From JBLMYQ01 sp050260055 (lineage in GTDB: Bacteria; Bacillota; Clostridia; Acetivibrionales; UBA4821): DNA of 64,000 nucleotides. Made by a program: the position numbers and the translations under genes. The notes under the pieces are model-generated. The model worked only from the letters and a program-made list of their open reading frames with translations. It was not told the origin of the DNA and did not search any database. Position 1 is the first letter of the stretch. Each line of letters begins with the position of its first letter. This document shows positions 50,310-58,825 of this stretch, in pieces. The stretch is from the NCBI GenBank assembly GCA_050260055.1, contig JBLNBO010000007.1, positions 1 through 64,000 of the forward strand. The letters are read 5' to 3'.

Positions 50310-50443
50310 TTGAGTTTGGGTGGAGCTTGCTCCCGCCAAATTCTAGAAACCGTTATCCAGGGTCTTAGCACCACTTAGACTACTAATTGCTTGATTTTCG
50401 AAAGTTAGTGATAGTAGTCTTAGGGGTGCTAGACATCGGATAA
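50310..50443. repeat. large imperfect hairpin element between rplS and rbgA
   Basis: Bases 50353-50443 form a long imperfect palindrome: outer TTATCC/GGATAA, then GTCTTAGCACC / GGTGCTAGAC, then TTAGACTACTA / TAGTAGTCTTA, around a 25-base loop. A second hairpin (TTGGGTGGAGC / CTCCCGCCAA) precedes it at about 50313-50337. No gene. It may be a miniature mobile element or a structured RNA. Confidence 0.6.
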
Positions 50444-50469
50444 ATTAAATTTTATAAAGGAAGTAGCTT

Positions 50470-51315
50470 ATGATTATACAGTGGTATCCTGGCCACATGG
50501 TTAAGGCCAAAAAAGAAATAAAAGAAAACCTTAAATTAATAGATGTTGCAATTGAACTTCTTGATGCACGAATTCCTAGAAGCAGTCAAAATCCAGATAT
50601 TAAAGAAATTGTAGGAAACAAGCCGAGAGTAATAGCTTTAAACAAAGCTGACCTTGCTTGTGAGCAGACTACAAAAAAATGGGTTGAGTATTTTAAAAAG
50701 CAAGGGATTACAGCAGTGCCTGTTGATTCGATTACTGGAAAAGGGCTGAAAGAAGTTGAAAACGCAGTTAGAGAGCTTGCCAAGGAGAAGCTGGAAAGAA
50801 GTGCGGAAAGAGGAAGAATTGGCAGGCCTATAAGGATAGCAATAATAGGGATACCGAATGTTGGTAAATCAGCTTATATTAACAGGGTTGCTGGAAGGGC
50901 AGCAGCAATAACCGGTAATAAGCCTGGCGTTACCAAACGTAATCAATGGGTTAAAGCGGGACAGGGAATAGAATTGATGGATACACCAGGCGTTCTATGG
51001 CCGAAATTTGAAAGCGAAGAAGCTGGCATCAACTTAGCAGTAACCGGTGCAATACGCTCAGAAATTCTTGATGTCATCGAACTGTCAATAAAGCTTGTAG
51101 AAATTCTTTCAAGAGAATATGAAAAGAATCTTTTGGAGAGGTTCAAACTTGATAATATTCAAGAAATAACCGGGGAAGAGATAGTAAGAAAGATTGGCGC
51201 TAGAAGAGGCTGTATTGTGTCTGGCGGTGAAATAGACCTCGAGAGAACAGCAAATATGATAATAGAGGAATTTCATTCTGGAAAGATTGGAAGGATATCT
51301 TTAGAAAAACCATAA
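50470..51315 (+). CDS. rbgA: ribosome biogenesis GTPase RbgA (YlqF)
   Basis: A 281-residue circularly permuted GTPase for late 50S assembly. G4 (ALNKADL) comes before G1 (GIPNVGKSAYINR) and G3 (DTPGVLWP), the mark of this family. The C-terminal ~80 residues contact rRNA. N-terminal MIIQWYPGHMVKAKKEIKEN is diagnostic. AAAGGAAGTAGCTT precedes ATG 50470. Confidence 0.96.
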   Translation: MIIQWYPGHMVKAKKEIKENLKLIDVAIELLDARIPRSSQNPDIKEIVGNKPRVIALNKADLACEQTTKKWVEYFKKQGITAVPVDSITGKGLKEVENAVRELAKEKLERSAERGRIGRPIRIAIIGIPNVGKSAYINRVAGRAAAITGNKPGVTKRNQWVKAGQGIELMDTPGVLWPKFESEEAGINLAVTGAIRSEILDVIELSIKLVEILSREYEKNLLERFKLDNIQEITGEEIVRKIGARRGCIVSGGEIDLERTANMIIEEFHSGKIGRISLEKP

Positions 51316-51432
51316 ATCACCCCTCTATCGCCTCTCTCTTAAGATAGAGGCGAGGAAAGGGATCGCTCTGTAAAAATCTTCAGCGATATACTAATTCCCC
51401 CTCTATCGTGAGAGAGAGGGCCAGGGGGTGAG
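51316..51432. repeat. CCCTCTATC inverted-repeat element before rnhB
   Basis: Left end ATCACCCCTCTATCGCCTCT, right end AGGGCCAGGGGGTGAGT; the ends are inverted (TCACCCC / GGGGTGA) and each arm has an inner CTCTCTC hairpin. AGCGAT/ATCGCT pairs lie in the middle. The right end supplies the GGGGGTG ribosome site of rnhB. Confidence 0.7.
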
Positions 51433-51435
51433 TTA

Positions 51436-52116
51436 ATGGAATTTAAAATAGTCAAAACAACCGACAAGTTTAAAGAGGGAAACAAGTATTTTGAAAAAGA
51501 GAAGGCAAGACTTGCTGAGATTATTCAATTTGAAAAGAAATGGTATACAAAAGGTTTTGAATTAATTGCAGGTATAGACGAGGCAGGAAGAGGGCCGCTT
51601 GCCGGGCCGGTGGTGGCAGGTGCTGTTATTTTGCCCAAGGGATTGATAATCGAAGGAGTAAACGATTCGAAGAAGCTTTCTGAAAAAAAACGAGATACGC
51701 TCTACAGTATAATAGTAAAAGAAGCACTTTGCTGGGGAGTTGGAATTGTCGATAATAATATTATAGATGAAATTAATGTGCTAAATGCTGCAAAGATGGC
51801 AATGAAAATTGCCGTAAGTCAATTAAAGTTTAAACCAGAGGTTCTACTAATAGATGCAGAAAAATTAGATATTCCCGAAGTGCGGCAGGAGGCTATCATT
51901 AAAGGAGACGCGAAAAGTATATCTATAGCTGCCGCTTCGATAATTGCAAAGGTTACCCGTGATAGAATAATTGAAGAATATGATAAGAAGTTTCCTGATT
52001 ATGGATTCGCAAAACACAAGGGTTATGGGACGGCAGAGCACATGGAGGCAATAAGGGAAAAAGGTTTGTGTGAGATACATAGAAAGACATTCACAAAAAA
52101 CATTATAAACAATTGA
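51436..52116 (+). CDS. rnhB: ribonuclease HII
   Basis: A 226-residue endonuclease removing RNA primers and single ribonucleotides from DNA. The metal-binding Asp48-Glu49 pair lies in IAGIDEAGRGPLAGP, a third acidic residue in LLIDAEKL and a fourth in AKVTRDRII. An N-terminal extension of ~40 residues precedes the catalytic core. GGGGGTGAGTTA before ATG 51436 comes from a dispersed repeat. Confidence 0.96.
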   Translation: MEFKIVKTTDKFKEGNKYFEKEKARLAEIIQFEKKWYTKGFELIAGIDEAGRGPLAGPVVAGAVILPKGLIIEGVNDSKKLSEKKRDTLYSIIVKEALCWGVGIVDNNIIDEINVLNAAKMAMKIAVSQLKFKPEVLLIDAEKLDIPEVRQEAIIKGDAKSISIAAASIIAKVTRDRIIEEYDKKFPDYGFAKHKGYGTAEHMEAIREKGLCEIHRKTFTKNIINN

Positions 52117-52133
52117 AATTGGTATGGTGAGTT

Positions 52134-53933
52134 ATGAATATTCAATCGGTTAACATGTCAGCCCAATTAATTGAAAGTACTTCAGTTAAACAATTTCCGC
52201 GTGAAGGAATAGGAGATGTCTTAAAAGCTCAGGTTATAGGCAAATCAGATTCTGAGGTTATTCTGCGCCTGGAAAATGGTAATGTTATTCCTGCTTCAAC
52301 CGAGATACCTCTTGATGTACAAGTCGGAGATTCTATCCAGCTCCAAATTACAGACAAAAAAGACGGGAAAATAATACTTGAAACGCTAAAAAACAGTAAT
52401 GGAGAAATTCTAAAGAACTCAAATACTACGCAGATTGCCAATCTTTTGAATTCTCTTGGAATAACCCCGAATGCTAAGAATATTGATGTTGTTAATGAAA
52501 TGATGATTAAGCAGATGCCTTTGACAAAAGAAAATATTCAGACTGTTTTAAAGGGTATTGCAAAGTTTGCAGATTTGGATATACCAAAAGCAGTATTTAT
52601 GCTTGCAAATAACATTGCATTTGAGGAAAAGAATATTGAGATTCTTTCGCAATATCAGGAAGGGAAAATCAAACTCGGAAATCAAATAAAAGAACTGATT
52701 AATGCGTTAGAACAGATAGATGACCCCAAAATATTAAATGAGGTCTTAAAAAAGCTAGACAATATTGATAAAGGGAATATCAGCAAGGCTGTAGATTTAT
52801 TAATAGAAAGAGTTGTTAAAAATATTAAACCTACTATTGAAAACAATTCAGTATTTAATCAAATTAAAACTGGAAGTGAACAAAACAGTGAAGTTCCTGA
52901 AATAATACAAAAAGCTGGCAATAAGCAAAATAATCAAATAATTGATATTCCGCAGAAAACTGATAGCAAGCAAAGTAACCAAACAACTGATATCATACAA
53001 AAAAATGATAATAAGCAAGCAGAGAGAATTTTATTAAAGCCTGAGCAAATTGAGCAGATCAAAAAAGTTATAACCGAAAAAATCGATAACCTTACCAACA
53101 TTATCAAAACCAATCAGGAAGAGAATATTGATATTGAAATAAATGAATTTAAAAAAGCAGTATTAGATATGCCTAATGATGAACTTTCAGAAGCTATAAA
53201 ACAATTGCCCAAAAATGAGAAGGAAGCAATTTTCAAGCTGCTTGGGACCAACGATGATAATCTTAATACAAATAACAACTCGGAATTGAAAACAAGGGAG
53301 ATTGAACTAAAAGATATTGAAGCATTGAAGAAAGAGATTAAAACTCATTTTGAAAAACATTTTATCAATCCTTTGACAGATAATCTCAAAGAAGACCTGA
53401 ATATTACTGAGAGCTATAGAGAATTGATGGGAAAACTCGAAACAATAAAAGACAGTATTTTCGCAAAGACTGACGCATCTGGTATCCAGACATTGATTGC
53501 TAATACAGAAGATAACATTAACTTTATGCGTGACTTGAGCCAGTATAATGCTTTTGTTCAGATTCCATTGAATATTTGGGGTAAAGAAACAAATGGTCAG
53601 CTCTATGTACTAAAAAAAGAAAAAAGAAAAATCGACCCATCAAATGCCAGTTTATTCTTATCATTGGATATGCCTAATTTAGGCTTGACCGAAGTATTTG
53701 TTAAGGTTCAAGGCAAGAATGTTGAATGTAATTTCAGAATGGAAAATGAAGATTTGGTTTCCCTTTTAAAGGAGAACTCTCATAAACTGGCACAGTCTTT
53801 AAATGCATATGGCTATAAGTTTATTTCAGTTAATTGTTCATTGATAGAGAAAAAGACAGGAATTGTTGAAGTAGACAAAAATTTTGAAAATGATGTTAGG
53901 GACAAAAAATTCTCGATTGATGTGAAGGTGTAA
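52134..53933 (+). CDS. FliK-like hook-length-type protein (YlqG-like)
   Basis: A 599-residue soluble protein. The N-terminal ~85 residues form a beta-rich domain (GDVLKAQVIGKSDSEVILRLENG), followed by a long, mostly helical, Asn/Gln/Lys-rich middle. The C-terminal ~120 residues (FVQIPLNIWGKETNGQLYVLKKE, SLDMPNLGLTEVFVKVQ) resemble the FliK hook-length control domain. Same position, just before an FlhB-tail homologue, as ylqG-ylqH in Bacillus. No flagellar structural genes are near. Function unproven; TATGGTGAGTT precedes ATG 52134. Confidence 0.8.
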   Translation: MNIQSVNMSAQLIESTSVKQFPREGIGDVLKAQVIGKSDSEVILRLENGNVIPASTEIPLDVQVGDSIQLQITDKKDGKIILETLKNSNGEILKNSNTTQIANLLNSLGITPNAKNIDVVNEMMIKQMPLTKENIQTVLKGIAKFADLDIPKAVFMLANNIAFEEKNIEILSQYQEGKIKLGNQIKELINALEQIDDPKILNEVLKKLDNIDKGNISKAVDLLIERVVKNIKPTIENNSVFNQIKTGSEQNSEVPEIIQKAGNKQNNQIIDIPQKTDSKQSNQTTDIIQKNDNKQAERILLKPEQIEQIKKVITEKIDNLTNIIKTNQEENIDIEINEFKKAVLDMPNDELSEAIKQLPKNEKEAIFKLLGTNDDNLNTNNNSELKTREIELKDIEALKKEIKTHFEKHFINPLTDNLKEDLNITESYRELMGKLETIKDSIFAKTDASGIQTLIANTEDNINFMRDLSQYNAFVQIPLNIWGKETNGQLYVLKKEKRKIDPSNASLFLSLDMPNLGLTEVFVKVQGKNVECNFRMENEDLVSLLKENSHKLAQSLNAYGYKFISVNCSLIEKKTGIVEVDKNFENDVRDKKFSIDVKV

Positions 53934-53936
53934 ACT

Positions 53937-54221
53937 ATGGAAAGAAAGAAGATTAAGCAGGCGGCTGTTTTGAAATATGCTTCTGACCAAGAAGATGCAC
54001 CTAAAATTGTTGCTCTTGGAAAGGGAGATATTGCAGAAAAAATACTTGAAATTGCAAAAGAAAACAGCGTACCTATATATGAAAATCCGGAACTTGCAAA
54101 AACGCTTAATGCCATGTCTATTGGAGATGAGATTCCCCCTGAATTATATGAGATTGTGGCGCAAATCCTTGTATTTGTAAGTGATTTGGACAATATGCAT
54201 TCAAAAATAAATACAAAATAA
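53937..54221 (+). CDS. ylqH: FlhB C-terminal-domain-like protein (YlqH)
   Basis: A 94-residue stand-alone version of the cytoplasmic tail of FlhB: KQAAVLKYASDQEDAPKIVALGKGDIAEKI and VPIYENPELAKTL match the tail after its cleavage site, but the NPTH autocleavage motif and membrane helices are missing. Three bases after the FliK-like gene. Pairs with it as FliK and FlhB do in flagellar export (family knowledge); its role outside the flagellum is unknown. Confidence 0.85.
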   Translation: MERKKIKQAAVLKYASDQEDAPKIVALGKGDIAEKILEIAKENSVPIYENPELAKTLNAMSIGDEIPPELYEIVAQILVFVSDLDNMHSKINTK

Positions 54222-54284
54222 TTTCTTCACAAAATTTTTTGTATTTTTGTTTTTTTTAGCTTTATACTGTAGAGGGAGAAAGCA

Positions 54285-54656
54285 ATGCCGTATAAAAAGG
54301 ATTTAGGCCAGGTTGGAGAAAAGAAAGCCAGGAAATATCTTGTAGATAATGGCTATACAATATTGAAAAATAACTTTACATGCAAATTAGGAGAAATTGA
54401 TATAATTGCAGAGAAAGAAGAGTATATAATTTTTATCGAAGTAAAAACCAGAACTAATGTTAATTATGGATTCCCAATCGAATCAATAAGTTTTAAGAAA
54501 AGAAAATCGATTATAAAATCAGCGAAAGTGTTTCTTCTCCAGAAAAAACTTACAGATTCAGCAGTTCGCTTTGATGTTATAGAAGTATTAACAGGTTCTG
54601 AAAAGGAGTCGAGTATTAATATAAATCATATAATGAATGCATTTTGGGAGGAATAA
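54285..54656 (+). CDS. yraN: YraN-family (UPF0102) putative endonuclease
   Basis: A 123-residue protein of the restriction-endonuclease-like superfamily. DLGQVGEKKARKYLVDNGY and the catalytic-type GEIDIIAEKEEYIIFIEVKTR (in part) with the ExK pair are typical. It is related to Holliday-junction resolvases in fold; the biological role is not established. GAGGGAGAAAGCA precedes ATG 54285. Confidence 0.92.
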   Translation: MPYKKDLGQVGEKKARKYLVDNGYTILKNNFTCKLGEIDIIAEKEEYIIFIEVKTRTNVNYGFPIESISFKKRKSIIKSAKVFLLQKKLTDSAVRFDVIEVLTGSEKESSININHIMNAFWEE

Positions 54657-54661
54657 AACTA

Positions 54662-55978
54662 ATGAGAATTTACGATATTATTGAAAAAAAGAAAAAAGGT
54701 GAAGAGCTTACCAAGGAGGAAATAAATTATCTTATAACTGGATTCTGCGAACAAAAGATATTTGATTATCAGGTAGCAGCTCTTCTTATGGCTATATATT
54801 TTAAAGGAATGTCAAAACAAGAGATATCTACTTTAACAATGGCTATGGCATCTTCGGGAGATATGATTGACCTTTCGGAAATCAAAGGAATTAAAGTGGA
54901 TAAGCATAGTTCAGGAGGCGTTGGAGATAAAACAACCCTGATAGTGGCTCCGCTTGTGGCCGCAGCAGGAATTCCTGTAGCTAAAATGTCTGGAAGAGCT
55001 TTGGGGCACAGCGGTGGAACAATTGATAAGCTTGAGGCTATAGAAGGGTTTAATACAGCTATATCCAGAGAAAAGTTTATTGAAAGCGTTAATAAAATTA
55101 ATATTGCGATAGCCGGGCAGACAGGAAATCTTGTTCCTGCGGATAAAAAGCTGTATGCTCTTAGAGATGTGACTGCTACGGTTGATAGTATACCTCTGAT
55201 TGCAAGCAGTATAATGAGCAAAAAAATTGCCGGCGGTGCAGATGCAATAGTACTTGATGTAAAGGCAGGAAGCGGTGCTTTTATGAAAGATGCTGAAAAA
55301 GCCAAGGAGCTTGCAAAGGTTATGGTTGAAATAGGAGAAAGCCTTAATAGGAAGACCGTTGCTGTAGTATCAAATATGGATCAGCCTTTAGGGTATGCAG
55401 TAGGAAATTCCTTAGAGGTAAAAGAAGCGATAGAAACATTGAAAGGTAAAGGACCAAAAGACCTTGAAGAGATATGCCTGGTGCTTGGTGCATATATGCT
55501 AAAGCTTTCTGGGAGAACTGAAGAAATACCGGAGCTGAAAAATAGTCTTAAAGAATTACTGGCTAATGGAAAAGCTTTTGAAAAGTTTAGAGAAATGGTT
55601 GTAAATCAAGGAGGAAACGTTGATTTGATTGACAATCCGGAAAAGTTTAAGCAGGCAGAATTCAAAATACCTGTTAAAGCTGAAAATGATGGTTATATTA
55701 CAGCAATTAAAACTGATTTGATTGGAATTGCATCAATGCAGTTGGGAGCAGGTAGAGAAAGTAAAGAAGATAAGATTGAGTATGATGTGGGAGTAATTGT
55801 TGAAAGAAAAATTGGGGATAAAGTAAGCAAAGGTGATGTTTTGGCCTGGATGCATGCAAATGATAATCAAAAGGCACAAACGTCAGAAAAGATAATAATT
55901 GAAGCATATACAATCGAAAAAAATGAAACTGTTCAAATTCCGTTGATTATTGATATAATTGAAGCTGAAAACAGTTGA
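54662..55978 (+). CDS. pdp: pyrimidine-nucleoside phosphorylase
   Basis: A 438-residue enzyme that releases the base from uridine, thymidine or deoxyuridine with phosphate. KVDKHSSGGVGDKTTLIVAP is the signature, with SGRALGHSGGTIDKLEAI and the Lys/Arg/Ser base-binding region (LYALRDVTATVDS). The length is that of the Firmicutes Pdp type, while thymidine-specific DeoA cannot be excluded. ATG 54662 follows GGGAGGAATAAAACTA. Confidence 0.93.
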   Translation: MRIYDIIEKKKKGEELTKEEINYLITGFCEQKIFDYQVAALLMAIYFKGMSKQEISTLTMAMASSGDMIDLSEIKGIKVDKHSSGGVGDKTTLIVAPLVAAAGIPVAKMSGRALGHSGGTIDKLEAIEGFNTAISREKFIESVNKINIAIAGQTGNLVPADKKLYALRDVTATVDSIPLIASSIMSKKIAGGADAIVLDVKAGSGAFMKDAEKAKELAKVMVEIGESLNRKTVAVVSNMDQPLGYAVGNSLEVKEAIETLKGKGPKDLEEICLVLGAYMLKLSGRTEEIPELKNSLKELLANGKAFEKFREMVVNQGGNVDLIDNPEKFKQAEFKIPVKAENDGYITAIKTDLIGIASMQLGAGRESKEDKIEYDVGVIVERKIGDKVSKGDVLAWMHANDNQKAQTSEKIIIEAYTIEKNETVQIPLIIDIIEAENS

Positions 55979-56033
55979 CATTTTTCTGTCTTGTTATAAA
56001 ATATTCAATAGGATTTTGAAGGGTAATTTAGAT

Positions 56034-56594
56034 ATGTCATTAAGGGTAATTTCAGGAAAGTCTGGAGGGTTGCTGCTTAAATCTTTAAAGGGCATGCAAA
56101 CACGTCCAACCGCGGATAGAATAAAAGAATCGCTATTTAGTATTATTGGTTCATTATTAGACGGTTCAGCTGTTCTTGACCTTTTTGCAGGTTCAGGAGC
56201 TCTTGGAATCGAAGCCTTGAGCAGGGGAGCAAAAACAGCGATATTTGTTGATGCTAGTAAAGAAAGTATTAATATAATAAAAGAAAATGTCAGGCATACT
56301 GGTTTCCAAGAAACATCAGAGATATATCATAATGATTATGAAAGAGCAATCAAAGCATTATCACAAAATAATATAAAGTTTGACATAATATTTCTGGATC
56401 CTCCTTATGGAAAAGGCATGGAGATAAAAGCAGTTGAGAGTATCATACAGAAAAATTTGATTTCAGATAAAGGTATTATTATAATAGAAACTGAAGAAAT
56501 TCTCGCAGATAATATATTTGAAATGAAGAAGTACGATGAGAGAAGTTATGGACGCACTAAATTAAGTTTTTTTATGAAGGAGAAAGCATATTGA
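56034..56594 (+). CDS. rsmD: 16S rRNA (guanine966-N2)-methyltransferase RsmD
   Basis: A 186-residue Rossmann methyltransferase. The SAM motif is VLDLFAGSGALGIEAL and the catalytic motif FLDPPYGKG. N-terminal SLRVISGKSGGLLLKSLKGM and TRPTADRIKESLF are typical. ATG 56034 is spaced nine bases from GAAGGG; the frame is open further up into the pdp end but without a start of quality. It overlaps coaD. Confidence 0.95.
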   Translation: MSLRVISGKSGGLLLKSLKGMQTRPTADRIKESLFSIIGSLLDGSAVLDLFAGSGALGIEALSRGAKTAIFVDASKESINIIKENVRHTGFQETSEIYHNDYERAIKALSQNNIKFDIIFLDPPYGKGMEIKAVESIIQKNLISDKGIIIIETEEILADNIFEMKKYDERSYGRTKLSFFMKEKAY

Positions 56595-57079
56595 AGGTTT
56601 GTGTATATCCAGGAAGCTTTGATCCGATTACATATGGACATCTTGATATTATAGAAAGAGCATCAAAGATTTTTGACAAGCTTATTGTTGCAGTTGTCTG
56701 TAATCCAAATAAAACTTCAGCATTTTCCCTTGAGGAAAGAGTAGAACTAATAAAAGAATGCGTCAAAGATTATGATAATGTTGAAGTTGAGTCCTTCTGT
56801 GGTCTTCTGATTGATTATCTAAAACAAAAAGGTGCAACTGTTGTTGTTAAAGGACTTAGAGTAATAACTGATTTTGAGTATGAATTCCAGATGGCTCTGC
56901 TAAATAAGAATCTGGATCCTGATATTGAGACAATATTTATGATGACAAATAATAAATATTCATACCTAAGTTCAAGTATGGTTAAAGAAATTGCAAGATT
57001 TGGAGCAAATATTGAAGAATTTGTACCTTCCATAATAAAACAAAGAGTATTAGATAAATTAACCGCTGGAAAGGAGTAA
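56591..57079 (+). CDS. coaD: phosphopantetheine adenylyltransferase
   Basis: A 162-residue enzyme of CoA synthesis that transfers AMP from ATP to 4'-phosphopantetheine. VYPGSFDPITYGHLDIIERA with the (T/H)xGH motif (14-17) and YSYLSSSMVKEIARFGANIEEFVP-type C-terminus (in part) are diagnostic. The start is TTG 56591, seven bases after AAGGAGAAAGCATA-like sequence, overlapping the rsmD stop. The rsmD-coaD order is common. Confidence 0.96.
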   Translation: MKVCVYPGSFDPITYGHLDIIERASKIFDKLIVAVVCNPNKTSAFSLEERVELIKECVKDYDNVEVESFCGLLIDYLKQKGATVVVKGLRVITDFEYEFQMALLNKNLDPDIETIFMMTNNKYSYLSSSMVKEIARFGANIEEFVPSIIKQRVLDKLTAGKE

Positions 57080-57083
57080 GACC

Positions 57084-57593
57084 ATGGACGCATATGCATT
57101 GTTGGAACACCTGGAGGATGAACTGGAAAGAAGCGCTACTATTCCGATTATAGGTAAGAGTCTTATTGAAAAGGAACAGATACTTGATATTGTTAAAGAA
57201 ATAAGATTAAAACTTCCTGATGAACTCAAACAGGCAAAGTGGGTAAAGGTTGAAAGACATAGAATTTTGTTGGAGGCTCAAAAAGAAGCAGAGAATGTTG
57301 TTCAAGAGGCAGAAAACAGAATCGTAACATTGATTGACGATCATGAGGTTACAAAGCTGGCAAAGCAAAAAGCGGATGATATCATTGGAATTGCAAATGA
57401 AACAGCACAGGAAATTATCAACAATGCAAAACCAGTGGCTGAAGAAATGATTGCTAATGCACAAAGAATTGCAAAAGAAATGAATAGAGGCTCGAAAGAG
57501 TATGCTGATGAAGTTTTAGCAAAGCTTGAAGATGTTTTAAGAGATGCATTGGATAGCATTAGAACAGACCGCGAAGAATTAAGACACAGCTAA
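57084..57593 (+). CDS. coiled-coil protein downstream of coaD
   Basis: A 169-residue, almost wholly helical, highly charged protein. Residues ~55-165 give an uninterrupted heptad-rich coiled coil (AQKEAENVVQEAENRIVTLI, AQRIAKEMNRGSKEYADEVL). It resembles the b-subunit-like or DivIVA-like helical proteins often labelled ATPase in clostridia, but has no nucleotide site. GGAGTAAGACC precedes ATG 57084, four bases after coaD. Function unknown. Confidence 0.75.
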   Translation: MDAYALLEHLEDELERSATIPIIGKSLIEKEQILDIVKEIRLKLPDELKQAKWVKVERHRILLEAQKEAENVVQEAENRIVTLIDDHEVTKLAKQKADDIIGIANETAQEIINNAKPVAEEMIANAQRIAKEMNRGSKEYADEVLAKLEDVLRDALDSIRTDREELRHS

Positions 57594-57597
57594 GAAT

Positions 57598-57625
57598 AAA
57601 CCACTCCCTTGGGAGTGGTTTTATT
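57598..57625 (+). terminator. terminator after the coiled-coil gene
   Basis: AAACCACTCCC / GGGAGTGGTTT around TT, followed by TATT. Confidence 0.85.
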
Positions 57626-57640
57626 GTGAAGTATTTATTC

Positions 57641-58708
57641 TTATCTTTCTTTATCAGAATGAGATTGATTTAAGCTTCTATTATGTGTTGAATTATTATT
57701 TTGATTTTGAATTTCTTGCTCAAAATGTTTTGGTTTGAAGTCTGCGGTACTTACCTGAACGCAATTTTTCCCCCTTCTTTTTGCTGCATAAAGTGTATTA
57801 TCGGCTTCTCGATATATAACCGGCATTACAACTTCTTTAATAGTATTTCTGAAAGTATCTATTGTGTTTATATCTTCAATAGAAGTTACCTGCCTATCAA
57901 GATTTGAATATGCCTCTTTTAATTTCTTTCTGTCAATATTCAGATAACCGGCAATCTTAGTCCATTGTTCTTTATTAACGTGGAAAACTCCAGCGCTGGA
58001 TGAGACTTGCTTCTTTTCTTCTATTCCTGTTTTACTATCTTTGGAATCAAAAGATATGTCTTGCTCGAGAAGATTATTCCGTATACGTTCAGTTACTTCC
58101 TTTGCATTAACTATGCTTGCGTTATACAAGATTACAGCAAATTCATCCCCGCCAAGTCTAGAAGCAGAATCATCTTTTCTTATCTGCTGTTTAAGTATAG
58201 AACCAAACTTTTGAAGGCATTTATCCCCTTCGGGATGGCCTAGAGCATCATTGCATTCTTTGAAATTATCAAGATCAAATAATATTAATGATATTGATTT
58301 GTCAAATAACATTGATCTCGCAATCTTAGATGTAAGAGAATTATTAAAACCGTCTCTATTTTGAAGGTGCGTGAGAACGTCTGTGCTTGAAGTGATTTCC
58401 AATTGTATGTTTTTTTGCTCTAAGTCTAGGCTCTTAATTTGTTCTTGCTTGATTTTTAGTTCTAGTTCTTGCCTTTTGAGTTGCTCTTGCTCAAGCTTTT
58501 GTTCTAATTCTTCAACTCTTTTTTGCAATATTATATTTTTTTCAACAGTAGGGCGGTATTGAAAGAAACCTTTTATAGATGGCCTTCTAATGCTTCGTTG
58601 AGAAGGCATATCTTTACGCTTACCCAGGGAAAAGCTATTCTTAAGCGTCTGGTAATATTTATAAAGTTTAAAAAATGATTTTCCTTTTGATTCTTTATCA
58701 TAAACCAT
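57641..58708 (-). CDS. diguanylate cyclase (GGDEF domain)
   Basis: A 355-residue cytosolic protein making c-di-GMP. Residues ~55-110 are a Glu/Gln/Lys-rich coiled coil that could dimerise it. The GGDEF domain spans ~115-325 with DVLTHLQNRDGF, FDLDNFKECND and an intact active site RLGGDEFAVIL. A segment of ~60 residues (ITFDSKDSKTGIEE region to EDINTIDTF) between the GGDEF motif and the C-terminal YAAKRRGKNCVQ is longer than usual. No sensor domain or membrane segment is seen. There is no EAL domain. Confidence 0.9.
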   Translation of the reverse strand: MVYDKESKGKSFFKLYKYYQTLKNSFSLGKRKDMPSQRSIRRPSIKGFFQYRPTVEKNIILQKRVEELEQKLEQEQLKRQELELKIKQEQIKSLDLEQKNIQLEITSSTDVLTHLQNRDGFNNSLTSKIARSMLFDKSISLILFDLDNFKECNDALGHPEGDKCLQKFGSILKQQIRKDDSASRLGGDEFAVILYNASIVNAKEVTERIRNNLLEQDISFDSKDSKTGIEEKKQVSSSAGVFHVNKEQWTKIAGYLNIDRKKLKEAYSNLDRQVTSIEDINTIDTFRNTIKEVVMPVIYREADNTLYAAKRRGKNCVQVSTADFKPKHFEQEIQNQNNNSTHNRSLNQSHSDKER

Positions 58709-58825
58709 TTTATCACCATGTTTATTTAAAAATTATTAATGCTTCTTACTTCTATTATATAACAGTTAAAACATTGAGACAATTAAAAACGACATAAAAT
58801 AACAAAGACAAAAATTTGATTAATT

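Noticed and set aside
54769..55305. Minus-strand frame of 178 codons inside the pyrimidine-nucleoside phosphorylase gene
   Set aside because: Antisense shadow with no start support; the plus-strand gene is clear.
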